Below are positions 43,106 through 51,443 of a stretch of 58,273 nt of DNA, piece by piece. The stretch comes from Hymenobacter roseosalivarius DSM 11622 (GTDB taxonomy: Bacteria; Bacteroidota; Bacteroidia; Cytophagales; Hymenobacteraceae). The notes under the pieces were generated by a model. It had not been told where the DNA came from, ran no database searches, and saw only the letters and a program-made list of their open reading frames with translations. Both the position numbers and the translations under genes were made by a program. Positions within the stretch are counted from its first letter, which is position 1. Each line of letters opens with the position of its first letter. The stretch spans positions 1 to 58,273 of the forward strand of contig NZ_FWWW01000044.1 in NCBI RefSeq assembly GCF_900176135.1, given 5' to 3'.

Positions 43106-43156
43106 CAGCCCGCTGCGCGTCGCTTCGGCGCACGGCGCGGCGGGCTGACTTGGCTT
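43106..43156 (+). terminator. Intercistronic hairpin after atpE
   Basis: CAGCCCGC (43106-43113) pairs with GCGGGCTG (43140-43147); TGCGC (43114-43118) pairs with GCGCA (43128-43132) inside. A short T-run (43152-43156) follows. It may act as a partial terminator or mRNA-stabilising stem that lets the c subunit be made in excess. The effect is inferred. Confidence 0.5.
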
Positions 43157-43160
43157 TTTA

Positions 43161-43278
43161 GTAGTGAGTATTTAGTAGCTGGTAGTTGGCACTGAATACA
43201 GAATCCACCCACTGCGCCGGAGATGGTGCTTGCTTGTTGGCAAGCAACTCTAAACTACCGATTCCTTTTACTGACTAC
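43161..43278. repeat. Word-type inverted repeat, atpE-atpF gap
   Basis: Arm 43161-43187 (GTAGTGAGTA, TTTAGTAGCT, GGTAGTT words) pairs imperfectly with 43253-43278 (AACTACCG ... TACTGACTAC). An inner GCTTGC/GCAAGC stem lies near 43228-43246. The arms consist of degenerate copies of a TAGTAG-like word. Same architecture as 43809-43903 and 46063-46170. Confidence 0.5.
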
Positions 43279-43298
43279 CTCATGCTAACTACCGCTTT

Positions 43299-43796
43299 AT
43301 GCCTCCCTTAGTAACCCCCGAAATAGGCCTGATTTTCTGGCAGTTGGTGATTTTTGGCTTAGTGCTGCTTCTGCTGGCCAAGTTTGCCTGGCGTCCCATT
43401 CTCGCTTCCCTCAAAGAGCGGGAAGATTCCATCGAGAGCGCGCTGCGCATGGCTGACCAAGCCAAGCTGGAAATGCAACAGCTGAAAGCCGGCAACGAAA
43501 AGCTGCTGACCGAAGCTCGCCAGGAGCGCGATAAGATTATGCAGGAAGCCTCCCAAATGGCGAACCAGCTGATCGAACAAGCCAAGAACAAAGCGAATGA
43601 AGAAGGCGACCGCATGATCGCGCACGCTCGCGAAGCCATTCAGAACGAGAAAAACGCCGCGCTGGCCGAAGTGAAAAACACGGCTGCTCAGCTCTCTATT
43701 GATATTGCCGAGCGCATCCTGCGCCGCGAGCTGGCTGATTCTAGCTCCCAGCAGCAACTCGTAGACTCATACCTGAAGGACGTAAAGCTCAACTAA
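43299..43796 (+). CDS. atpF: F0F1 ATP synthase subunit b
   Basis: A 165-residue subunit: one membrane helix (about 8-27, IFWQLVIFGLVLLLLAKFAW) then a long charged coiled coil that forms the peripheral stalk with delta. Typical RPILASLKEREDSIESAL follows the membrane segment. Starts 214 bp after atpE, beyond the hairpin and word repeat. Confidence 0.95.
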   Translation: MPPLVTPEIGLIFWQLVIFGLVLLLLAKFAWRPILASLKEREDSIESALRMADQAKLEMQQLKAGNEKLLTEARQERDKIMQEASQMANQLIEQAKNKANEEGDRMIAHAREAIQNEKNAALAEVKNTAAQLSIDIAERILRRELADSSSQQQLVDSYLKDVKLN

Positions 43797-43808
43797 GAAG
43801 TCAGCTGT

Positions 43809-43903
43809 AGAAGTGAGAGGCTAGAGGTGAGAAGTAAGAATTCGAATAGACTCTTACGGCTTCTACCAGTTGTCTTACTTCTTATGTCTAACCTCTCACT
43901 TCT
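43809..43903. repeat. Word-type inverted repeat, atpF-atpH gap
   Basis: Arm 43809-43840 (AGAAGTGAGAGGCTAGAGG, then TGAGAAGTAAGA) pairs with 43873-43903 (TCTTACTTCTTATG, TCTAACCTCTCACTTCT) with few mismatches. Each arm is made of repeated AGAAGTGAG/GTTAGAGG-like words. It fills the 118-bp gap between atpF and atpH. Confidence 0.75.
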
Positions 43904-43914
43904 AAGTAACAAAA

Positions 43915-44475
43915 ATGTCTGAACAACGAGCTGCTTCCCGCTACGCTAAGTCACTCCTGGACTTAGCTCAGGAGCGGGGTACATTGCCGCAAGTGAAGGA
44001 GGACATGGATCTGCTGGCCAAGACTATGGAGCAGAATCGTGACCTGCGTCTTTTACTGCGCAACCCAATTGTGAAGCACGACAAAAAGCTAGCTATTCTG
44101 CGTGCTATTTTCGGTGGCAAGGTGTCGGAAGTGACGGAGAAATTCTTCGCCATCATCACCCAGCATAACCGCGAAAGCGCCTTGGAATGGGTAGCTACTG
44201 AGTTTCAGAGTCAATACGAATACCTCCGTGGTATTCAGGTGGCCCAAGTCACCACGGCTCAGCCCCTGACGCCAGCCCTGCGTGAGGAAGTTACCCAACT
44301 GATACGCCGTCAAACCGGCCTCCAGAGCATTACGCTCACCGAGAAAATCGACGAATCACTCATTGGCGGCTTTGTGCTGCGCATAGGCGACCAGCAGATT
44401 GATGACTCGGTGCGCAACCGCTTGCGCAAGCTGCGCGGCGAGTTTACCAAGAACCCCTATCAACCCCAATTATAA
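43915..44475 (+). CDS. atpH: F0F1 ATP synthase subunit delta
   Basis: A 186-residue stalk subunit (OSCP). N-terminal helical bundle (AASRYAKSLLDLAQERGTL, about 5-110) and the C-terminal signature IGGFVLRIGDQQIDDSVRNR (about 150-170). Ends 6 bp before atpA. Confidence 0.95.
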   Translation: MSEQRAASRYAKSLLDLAQERGTLPQVKEDMDLLAKTMEQNRDLRLLLRNPIVKHDKKLAILRAIFGGKVSEVTEKFFAIITQHNRESALEWVATEFQSQYEYLRGIQVAQVTTAQPLTPALREEVTQLIRRQTGLQSITLTEKIDESLIGGFVLRIGDQQIDDSVRNRLRKLRGEFTKNPYQPQL

Positions 44476-44481
44476 CGCATC

Positions 44482-46062
44482 ATGGCAGAAGTACGTCCGG
44501 ATGAAGTATCCGCCATCCTGCGGGAGCAGTTGTCCAATTTCAAGACCGCAGCCGAACTCGAAGAAGTCGGCACGGTGCTGCAGGTGGGCGACGGTGTAGC
44601 CCGCATCTACGGCTTGGGCAACGCCCAGGCAGGGGAATTGCTGGAATTTGAAAACGGCCTGCAAGCCTTGGTTCTCAACCTCGAAGAAGATAACGTAGGT
44701 GCCGTAATGCTCGGCGACTACAGCGAAGTCCGGGAGGGAGCCACGGTGCGCCGCACGAATAAAATTGCCTCCATCAAAGTCGGTGAAGGTATTATTGGCC
44801 GCGTGGTGAATACGCTCGGCCAGCCCATCGATGGCCGTGGCCCTATTGCTGGTGAAGTGTACGAGATGCCCCTGGAGCGTAAAGCTCCCGGTGTAATCTA
44901 TCGGCAGCCAGTAACTGAGCCTTTACAAACTGGTATCAAGGCTATCGACGCTATGATTCCGATTGGCCGTGGCCAGCGTGAGCTGATCATTGGTGACCGC
45001 CAAACCGGCAAATCAACGGTAGCGCTTGATGCTATCCTGAACCAGCGCGAATTCTTCGAGCGCGGAGAGCCCGTGTTCTGCATTTATGTAGCCGTTGGTC
45101 AAAAAGCCTCTACGGTTGCGCAGGTAGTAAATGCCCTCCAGCGTGGTGGTGCCATGGACTACACGGTGGTAGTAGCCGCTTCGGCTTCTGACCCCGCGCC
45201 GATGCAATTCTTTGCGCCCTTCACGGGTGCGGCCATCGGCGAGTTCTTCCGCGATACCGGTCGTCCGGCGCTGGTCGTGTACGATGACTTGTCGAAGCAG
45301 GCAGTAGCTTACCGTGAGGTGTCACTGTTGTTGCGTCGTCCTCCAGGCCGCGAAGCTTATCCTGGTGACGTGTTCTATCTGCACAGCCGCCTGTTGGAGC
45401 GTGCCGCCAAGATCAACGCTTCCGACTCCATTGCCCGCGACATGAACGACTTGCCCGAGAGCATCAAGCACTTGGTGAAAGGCGGCGGCTCGCTGACGGC
45501 TCTTCCTCTGATTGAGACTCAAGCTGGTGACGTGTCGGCCTATATCCCAACCAACGTGATTTCGATTACGGATGGCCAGATTTTCTTGGAAACCAACCTG
45601 TTCAACTCCGGTGTGCGCCCTGCTATTAACGTAGGTATCTCGGTGTCACGCGTAGGTGGTAACGCCCAGATCAAGTCGATGAAGAAGGTAGCCGGTACGC
45701 TGAAGCTGGATCAAGCCCAGTTCCGCGAATTGGAAGCTTTCGCCAAGTTCGGCTCCGACCTCGATGCTTCTACCAAGCTCACGATTGAGCGTGGCCGTCG
45801 CAACCTGGAGATCCTGAAGCAGCCCCAGTTTTCACCCGTAAAAGTGGAAGACCAGGTAGCTATTATCTACGCTTCTACCAATGGCTTGCTGGATAACGTG
45901 CCGGTAGAGAAAGTTCGCGCCTTCGAAACGGAGTTCCGCCAGGTAATGCAGACCCGTCATCCCGAGGCCCTACAGGCACTGAAGGCTGGTAAGCTCGACG
46001 ACAGCATTACTAATGCTATCCGTCAGGTAGCCAAGGATCTGTCGGCGTCTTACGCGAAATAA
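44482..46062 (+). CDS. atpA: F0F1 ATP synthase subunit alpha
   Basis: A 526-residue F1 subunit. Walker A GDRQTGKS at 171-178, the visitor of the non-catalytic site; [20 protein letters not shown]; and the arginine-finger region [15 protein letters not shown]. Length fits the family. It is the most conserved gene of the operon here. The catalytic beta subunit (atpD) and epsilon (atpC) are not in the window. Confidence 0.97.
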   Translation: MAEVRPDEVSAILREQLSNFKTAAELEEVGTVLQVGDGVARIYGLGNAQAGELLEFENGLQALVLNLEEDNVGAVMLGDYSEVREGATVRRTNKIASIKVGEGIIGRVVNTLGQPIDGRGPIAGEVYEMPLERKAPGVIYRQPVTEPLQTGIKAIDAMIPIGRGQRELIIGDRQTGKSTVALDAILNQREFFERGEPVFCIYVAVGQKASTVAQVVNALQRGGAMDYTVVVAASASDPAPMQFFAPFTGAAIGEFFRDTGRPALVVYDDLSKQAVAYREVSLLLRRPPGREAYPGDVFYLHSRLLERAAKINASDSIARDMNDLPESIKHLVKGGGSLTALPLIETQAGDVSAYIPTNVISITDGQIFLETNLFNSGVRPAINVGISVSRVGGNAQIKSMKKVAGTLKLDQAQFRELEAFAKFGSDLDASTKLTIERGRRNLEILKQPQFSPVKVEDQVAIIYASTNGLLDNVPVEKVRAFETEFRQVMQTRHPEALQALKAGKLDDSITNAIRQVAKDLSASYAK

Positions 46063-46170
46063 ATGGCTGAATGGCTGAATGGTTGAATGGCTTTTGTTTT
46101 GTCTGCGTTTAGTGTGCGGCCAGAACACTCACTTGTTCAGCCATTCAGCCATTTAGCCATCTAACCATTT
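46063..46170. repeat. Word-type inverted repeat, atpA-atpG gap
   Basis: Arm 46063-46090 (ATGGCTGA, ATGGCTGA, ATGGTTGA, ATGG) pairs with 46137-46170 (TCAGCCAT, TCAGCCAT, TTAGCCAT, CTAACCATTT). Clear tandem 8-mers with degenerate positions on both arms. It begins directly after the atpA stop codon and ends 12 bp before the atpG ATG. Confidence 0.85.
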
Positions 46171-46182
46171 AACAATCAAAAG

Positions 46183-47076
46183 ATGGCTAGCTTAAAAGAA
46201 GTCCGCAGCCGCATCATATCGGTGCAAAGCACGCAGCAAATCACCAAAGCCATGAAAATGGTGGCGGCGGCTAAGCTGCGCCGGGCGCAGGATAACATTC
46301 TGCGCATGCGCCCCTACGCCCAGCGGCTCAATAGCATTCTGAGCAACCTGACTAGCTCTATGGAGAATGAGGTAGCCAGCGAATACAGTGCACAGCGTGA
46401 GGTACGTCGGGTGCTCATAATCGCTATCACTTCCGACCGCGGGTTGGCTGGTGCCTTCAATAGCAATATTTTCAAAGGTGTAAATCAGTTGCTGGCTACT
46501 CGTTACAGTGCACAGGCTGCGGCTGGTAACGTAACGGTATTAGCCATCGGCAAGCGCGCTCACGAATACTTTGTGCGTCGCCGCCTGCCTATGCTAGGCA
46601 ATTACATCCACATCTTTGGCTCATTGTCATTTGATACCGTGCGCGTTGCTGCTGAAGATGCCATGCAAGGCTTCCGCGCCGGGCAGTTCGATGAGGTGAC
46701 GATGGTGTACAACGAGTTTAAGAATGTAGCTACCCAGATCGTACGGGCTGAGCAGCTGCTGCCGCTCATACCCGCGGAGGCACCTGCCACGGCTACTCCT
46801 ACGGCTAACGTCGACTACATTTTTGAGCCGTCGAAGGAGGAAATTGTGCAGACGCTGATTCCGCAGTCATTGAAGATTCAGCTGTACAAGGCGGTGCTGG
46901 AAAGCAACGCTTCGGAGCACGGTGCCCGCATGACGGCGATGGATAAGGCGACAGAAAACGCCGGTGAGCTGTTGAAGTCATTGAAATTGACCTATAACCG
47001 AACACGTCAGGCGGCTATTACCACTGAAATTCTCGAAATAGTGGGTGGTGCTGAAGCACTGGCCGCGAGTCGTTAA
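46183..47076 (+). CDS. atpG: F0F1 ATP synthase subunit gamma
   Basis: A 297-residue central-stalk subunit. N-terminal ASLKEVRSRIISVQSTQQIT KAMKMV helix and C-terminal helix (MDKATENAGELLKSLKLTYN, QAAITTEILEIVGGAEAL) form the coiled-coil rotor; the Rossmann-like middle carries AITSDRGLAGAFNSN. Last gene of the operon; a strong terminator follows. Confidence 0.96.
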   Translation: MASLKEVRSRIISVQSTQQITKAMKMVAAAKLRRAQDNILRMRPYAQRLNSILSNLTSSMENEVASEYSAQREVRRVLIIAITSDRGLAGAFNSNIFKGVNQLLATRYSAQAAAGNVTVLAIGKRAHEYFVRRRLPMLGNYIHIFGSLSFDTVRVAAEDAMQGFRAGQFDEVTMVYNEFKNVATQIVRAEQLLPLIPAEAPATATPTANVDYIFEPSKEEIVQTLIPQSLKIQLYKAVLESNASEHGARMTAMDKATENAGELLKSLKLTYNRTRQAAITTEILEIVGGAEALAASR

Positions 47077-47098
47077 GACGGAGTTTCTTTGCAAGGAT

Positions 47099-47131
47099 AA
47101 GCCCCCCAGACTTGATTTGGGGGGCTTTTTT
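47099..47131. terminator. ATP synthase operon terminator built from the GCCCCCC word
   Basis: AAGCCCCCCAGA (47099-47110) pairs with TTTGGGGGGCTT (47116-47127) and a T-run extends to 47131. It lies 22 bp after the atpG stop codon. Both arms are copies of the iterated word. Confidence 0.9.
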
Positions 47132-47148
47132 GTGCCGTTAAGCTCATA

Positions 47149-47200
47149 GTTCGCGCTACATGCCAACGACCGCAACGATCCGCCAAGCCAAAGCTTGGCG
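47149..47200. repeat. REP-like palindromes between atpG and the HAD gene
   Basis: CGCCAAGC-CAAA-GCTTGGCG (47181-47200) is a perfect 8-bp stem that ends at the stop codon of the HAD gene. Just upstream AGTTCGCGCTACA (47149-47161) is a half copy of the CGCGAACT palindrome at 10852 and 14395. Together they form a mosaic of two REP-type units; the first stem also terminates the HAD gene. Confidence 0.65.
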
Positions 47201-47926
47201 CTACAGCTTCGCGTACTTGCGTTGAGCTATTTGCTTATCGGGTTTAGGTGCTGTGAGGTGCTGCTCCAGAAGCTCCAGCACATCCTGGGGGGCAATTTCT
47301 GTGAAGTCTTTGATGATCTTCATGGGGTTCTGAAACTTGTCGGGCTTCACGCTGGTGCTTAAGCAGATGCAGCGCATGCCCGCTTTGTAGGCTGATTGCT
47401 CGCCTAATACTGCGTCCTCAAACACAACGCACCGCTCAGGCGGCGTACCAAGCTGCTTGGCGGCGGTGGTAAAGGTATCGGCATGGGGCTTACCGCGCTC
47501 TACATCGGCTTTGCCCGTGATGGTATCAAACAAATGGCGTAGGTTCAAATGGTCGATGATATACCCGATCGTTTCGGGGGGCGAGGCCGTTCCGAGGCCA
47601 ATCTTGAAGCCTGCCGTCCGGGCTGCCGTCAAGAAATTTGTGAGGCCGGCCACTTCACGGCGCTTGTTCCAATACAGCACCCGATACAGAAACTCGCGCT
47701 GATCGGCGTATTGCTTGAGCTCTTTTTCGGGTACGGGATGCCGAAATACGGTTTTTAGAATATTGGTGGCGGGCATGCCATTCAGGCGCTCCAGCAGACG
47801 GCGGGCATTGGTTGTGAGGCCATGCTCGCGGAAGAGCAGTTGAAAGGCGCGAGCCTGGTAAGCAGTATTGTCAATCAAAACCCCATCCATATCAAAGATG
47901 AGGGCGTAGTTGGAGGCAGTAGCCAT
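47201..47926 (-). CDS. HAD-superfamily phosphatase (beta-phosphoglucomutase-like)
   Basis: A 241-residue HAD subfamily IA enzyme. Motif I FDMDGVLIDN (nucleophile Asp11, general acid Asp13), a helical cap (about 18-90), motif II in GLGTASPPE, motif III Lys in FDTITGKADVERGKPHADTF, and motif IV VVFEDAVLGEQSA. The FDMDGVL-D-N start and GKP-D-F segment resemble beta-phosphoglucomutase and related sugar-phosphate phosphatases. Substrate unknown. The gene converges on atpG and ends in a REP-like palindrome. Confidence 0.88.
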   Translation of the reverse strand: MATASNYALIFDMDGVLIDNTAYQARAFQLLFREHGLTTNARRLLERLNGMPATNILKTVFRHPVPEKELKQYADQREFLYRVLYWNKRREVAGLTNFLTAARTAGFKIGLGTASPPETIGYIIDHLNLRHLFDTITGKADVERGKPHADTFTTAAKQLGTPPERCVVFEDAVLGEQSAYKAGMRCICLSTSVKPDKFQNPMKIIKDFTEIAPQDVLELLEQHLTAPKPDKQIAQRKYAKL

Positions 47927-48039
47927 AGAATAGAGTTAGAAATGGTCCCTAGGGCATTTTTAATGAAAAGATAACCTGATGGGTGTACGACGGACGGGCT
48001 ATTTCGGCTGCCAGAGCCGAGATTCCGAACGCGGGCGGT

Positions 48040-48047
48040 TATCTTTG
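48040..48047 (+). promoter_or_regulatory. -7 promoter element TATCTTTG of the phosphatase gene
   Basis: TATCTTTG matches TAnnTTTG exactly and lies 65 bp before the proposed TTG start at 48112. The longer frame (ATG 47983) begins upstream of it, so that start cannot be used from this promoter. No good -33 match is seen. Confidence 0.55.
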
Positions 48048-48111
48048 CGGCCGCCAACGCTGGCTTCTGTCTCCAACCGCAACAAGCCAGGCGGTTACAC
48101 ACGCTATTGAT

Positions 48112-49821
48112 TTGAAAAAGAGCCTATTTCTGTTGCTGGCCGCCTTCTTGGCAGTGTCGGCTCTCGCCCAAAAGAAAGGCAGATCGCTGGAACGCCCGAA
48201 GCTGGTAGTGGGCGTAGTAGTCGACCAGATGCGCTACGACTACCTCTACCGCTACTGGGAGAAATACGGCGATGGTGGCTTCAAGCGGCTGCTGGGGGAG
48301 GGATTTAGCTACGAAAATACCCACTACAATTATGTGCCGACCTATACCGGGCCGGGGCACGCCAGCATCTATACCGGCACCACGCCCTCGGTCCACGGCA
48401 TCGTGGGCAACAACTGGTACGTGCGCGAGGCTGGCCGGGCTACTTATGTAACTGAAGATAAAACGGTGCAGTCGGTGGGCGGCACGGTAGAGGCGGGCCA
48501 GATGTCGCCACGCCACATGCTTACCAGCACTATTACTGATGAGCTGCGCCTGGCCACCAACTTCCAGGCGAAGGTGATTGGCGTCTCGGTGAAAGACCGG
48601 GGCTCTATTCTGCCGGCTGGCCACTCGGCCACGGGTGCTTATTGGTACGATGGCGTAAATGGCGCTTTCATTACCAGCACCTTCTACCAAAATAGCCTGC
48701 CGGAGTGGGTAAAGCAGTTCAACAGCCGCAACCTGCCGGCGCAGTACCTCGACAAGCCCTGGAATACGCTGCTGCCCATTGCCCAGTACACCGAGAGCTC
48801 AGCCGACGATGTGCCCTGGGAAAGTGCCTTCCGGGGCGAGGCGAAACCCGTGTTTCCGCATGATCTGCCCAGGCTGAGCGCCACCGCGCCCGCTCAGACC
48901 CAAGCGACCCTACAAGCTGCCGGCGAAAAGCCCCCCGTAGCCGCCGCCCGCAACCTGGATCTGATTCGCTCAACGCCTTTTGGCAACTCGCTCTCCCTCG
49001 ACTTTGCTATAGAAGCTATTCGTGCCGAGCAGCTCGGCCAGCGTGGCGTAACCGACTTTCTGGCGCTCAGCTTTTCCTCACCCGACTATGTGGGTCATCA
49101 ATTCGGTCCTAATTCCATTGAGGCCCAGGACACCTATCTGCGGCTGGATCAGGAAATAAAGCGGTTGCTGGATTACCTGGATAAGACCGTGGGCAGGGGC
49201 AACGCGCTGGTTTTCCTGTCGGCTGACCATGGCGCGGCGCACTCGCCTGATTTTTTGCGCAGCCACCGTATTCCCGCCGGTTCGGTAGGGCCGCGCATCA
49301 TGCGCGACTCCTTGCAACGGGAGCTGGTACGACGGCACGGCGCGGGCAATTGGGTGCTGGCCTACGATAACCAGCAGGTTTATCTCAATCGTCCGCTGGT
49401 TGCCCAGCGCAAGCAGAATCTGCGGCAGTTTCAGGATGAAGTGGCCGACATAATGCTGAATTTTGCCGGTGTTACGCGTGCCATTACGGCCGATGATTTG
49501 CAAAAATCGCATTGGGAAAGCGGCATGCTGATGTATTTGGAGAATGGCTATTTCCCGAAGCGCAGCGGCGATGTAATGGTGGTATTGGAGCCGGGCTGGC
49601 TCGAATCGTATGCGTATCCGGTGAACAAGGGCACCACCCACGGCTCGGCCAGCAACTACGATACGCATGTGCCGTTAGTGTTCTGGGGCTGGCATGTGCG
49701 CCCCGGCGAATCGAGGGCCCCGGTTACTATCATTGACATTGCCCCAACGCTGGCCAGCTGGCTCCATATTCAGGAACCGGATGGGTGCACTGGTAAGCCG
49801 CTGGTGGAAGTTTTGCGTTAG
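48112..49821 (+). CDS. PafA-type alkaline phosphatase / phosphodiesterase
   Basis: A 569-residue periplasmic metallo-hydrolase of the alkaline phosphatase superfamily. Signal peptide LKKSLFLLLAAFLAVSALAQ (Leu as initiator via TTG). KLVVGVVVDQMRYDYL holds the first metal Asp; VPTYTGPGHASIYTG carries the nucleophile, Thr79, as in PafA. Later metal ligands are in SSPDYVGHQFGP, SADHGAAHS and HGSASNYDTHVP. The enzyme hydrolyses phosphomonoesters without calcium and may supply phosphate. TTG start chosen because the promoter at 48040 excludes 47983. Confidence 0.88.
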   Translation: MKKSLFLLLAAFLAVSALAQKKGRSLERPKLVVGVVVDQMRYDYLYRYWEKYGDGGFKRLLGEGFSYENTHYNYVPTYTGPGHASIYTGTTPSVHGIVGNNWYVREAGRATYVTEDKTVQSVGGTVEAGQMSPRHMLTSTITDELRLATNFQAKVIGVSVKDRGSILPAGHSATGAYWYDGVNGAFITSTFYQNSLPEWVKQFNSRNLPAQYLDKPWNTLLPIAQYTESSADDVPWESAFRGEAKPVFPHDLPRLSATAPAQTQATLQAAGEKPPVAAARNLDLIRSTPFGNSLSLDFAIEAIRAEQLGQRGVTDFLALSFSSPDYVGHQFGPNSIEAQDTYLRLDQEIKRLLDYLDKTVGRGNALVFLSADHGAAHSPDFLRSHRIPAGSVGPRIMRDSLQRELVRRHGAGNWVLAYDNQQVYLNRPLVAQRKQNLRQFQDEVADIMLNFAGVTRAITADDLQKSHWESGMLMYLENGYFPKRSGDVMVVLEPGWLESYAYPVNKGTTHGSASNYDTHVPLVFWGWHVRPGESRAPVTIIDIAPTLASWLHIQEPDGCTGKPLVEVLR

Positions 49822-50017
49822 CACAAACACTAAGGCCAGCTCCGGCTTTACTAGATAGAGTCAGCTTTTTTATTGGAAGCCCGGCACCTTCGCGCGGCCT
49901 AATCCGTACGCACCTCCGGTTCGATAAGCTATCTGCCTCCTTCCTCCTTCCTCTGATTACCTGGATGTTGCCGGGTTCTACTTCTGATTTCAAGATTTTA
50001 CTTTCTCTTTCCTTCTA

Positions 50018-50605
50018 ATGACTCATTTTAATCCCTGGCACGACGTAGAGCGCGGCGATAACGCGCCGAACGTTGTAAATGGCATCATCGAAATTCCAAA
50101 AGGCTCAAAAGGCAAATACGAGCTGGACAAGGCCAGCGGCCTGCTCAAACTGGACCGCGTACTGTTTTCAGCCGTGCATTATCCGGCCGCCTACGGCTTT
50201 ATTCCGCAAACGTACTGCGACGATAAAGACCCGCTCGATATTCTGGTGATCTGCTCCGTTGATGTAGTGCCTATGTGTATCATTGAGGCCAAAGTAATTG
50301 GCGTGATGCAGATGATTGACCAGAATGAGGAGGACGACAAGATCATTGCCGTGGCCGCCAACGACATTTCGGTGAACCACTTCAACGACATCGCCGATTT
50401 GCCCCCCCACACCCTGCGCGAAATGCGTCGCTTCTTTGAAGATTATAAAGCCCTGGAAAACAAGCAGGTATCGGTAGAGCGCTTTATGGGCCGCGAAGAC
50501 GCTTACCGCATTATCGGCGACAGCATCAAGCTCTATAATGAAACCTTCCCGCTTGGCGGCGCTACACCGCCCGTGAAGCCCCGCCCGGCTGGGGTAGAAC
50601 TGTAA
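50018..50605 (+). CDS. ppa: Inorganic pyrophosphatase
   Basis: A 195-residue family-I soluble pyrophosphatase that hydrolyses PPi to two phosphates. Signature residues: [37 protein letters not shown] (metal-binding Asp cluster), [21 protein letters not shown] little longer than the 176-residue E. coli enzyme, as in other Bacteroidota. The iterated word with seven Cs (50402-50408) encodes Asp-Leu-Pro-Pro-His. The 196-bp gap upstream holds no gene. Confidence 0.96.
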   Translation: MTHFNPWHDVERGDNAPNVVNGIIEIPKGSKGKYELDKASGLLKLDRVLFSAVHYPAAYGFIPQTYCDDKDPLDILVICSVDVVPMCIIEAKVIGVMQMIDQNEEDDKIIAVAANDISVNHFNDIADLPPHTLREMRRFFEDYKALENKQVSVERFMGREDAYRIIGDSIKLYNETFPLGGATPPVKPRPAGVEL

Positions 50606-50693
50606 AAAGGATGTTTCTGTGCCTGGAAGCGGCTCGCTGGTGTTTCACTGGCGGGCCACTTATCTTTTTTGGGGTATGGCCGTATGGCCGGAT

Positions 50694-51377
50694 ATGCTAC
50701 CTCACCCACCCGCTTCGCGCCCCCGGCGCTGGCTCTACGAGAACAGTCTTTCGCTGGTCGTAACCGCTTTGGTTGTGCTTACGCTGGCAGGACAGTTTTT
50801 TACGGGCTGGCACGACTACAACGACGAGTTGAAGCAAATGGACTTGGCCACGCTTACGCTGGGCCGGTATTTTCAATCAGGGCATTTCATTGAGGCCACG
50901 TTCGAGAACTGGGAAAGCGAATTCCTGCAGATGGGCCTGTACGTGCTGCTCACTGCCTGGCTGCGCCAGCGGGGCTCATCGGAGTCGAAAAAGCTATACG
51001 AGAAAGAAGACGTAGACCAAGACCCCGATCCTGCCAAAGAGGATGCTCCCGGTCCGGTGAAGCGTGGCGGCTGGGTCCGGAAGCTGTACCAGAATTCGCT
51101 GAGCTTGGCGTTTTTCCTGCTGTTTCTGGGCGCGTTCTATCTGCATGCTTTGGGCGGAGCCGAGGTGTACAACATCGAGCAGGCCCACGAAGGCGAGCCG
51201 CTGGTTACGGTGGGGGGCTACATGCAAACCTCCCGATTTTGGTTTGAGTCATTTCAGAACTGGCAAAGTGAATTCCTGTCCATTGTTTCCATCGTAGTCT
51301 TATCCATTTTTCTGCGCCAGAAAGGCTCCCCCGAATCCAAGCCCGTGGATGCGAGCCACGCCGAAACGGGTAAATAA
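50694..51377 (+). CDS. DUF6766-family membrane protein with internal duplication
   Basis: A 227-residue membrane protein built of two homologous units. Unit 1 (about 14-99) and unit 2 (about 131-216) both run LY-NSLSL, a membrane helix, a soluble GRYFQSGHF/GGYMQTSRF stretch, then ENWESEFLQM/QNWQSEFLSI, a second helix and a L-RQ-GS-ESK end. A charged linker separates them. This fits DUF6766, function unknown. The frame opens at GTG 50619, but a TATCTTTT -7-like site at 50661 supports the ATG at 50694 (or 50676). Confidence 0.75.
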   Translation: MLPHPPASRPRRWLYENSLSLVVTALVVLTLAGQFFTGWHDYNDELKQMDLATLTLGRYFQSGHFIEATFENWESEFLQMGLYVLLTAWLRQRGSSESKKLYEKEDVDQDPDPAKEDAPGPVKRGGWVRKLYQNSLSLAFFLLFLGAFYLHALGGAEVYNIEQAHEGEPLVTVGGYMQTSRFWFESFQNWQSEFLSIVSIVVLSIFLRQKGSPESKPVDASHAETGK

Positions 51378-51443
51378 GCGGGAACCGTACCTTTAAGGCT
51401 GGGCGTTGAGTGTTTTTGCCCCCCAGCTTGCTTCCCTGCTGCC

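Noticed and set aside
43161..46170. Repeats in the ATP synthase gaps as a CRISPR-like array
   Set aside because: Words are only 7-10 bp, degenerate, without unique spacers, and arranged as inverted arms; no cas gene is near.
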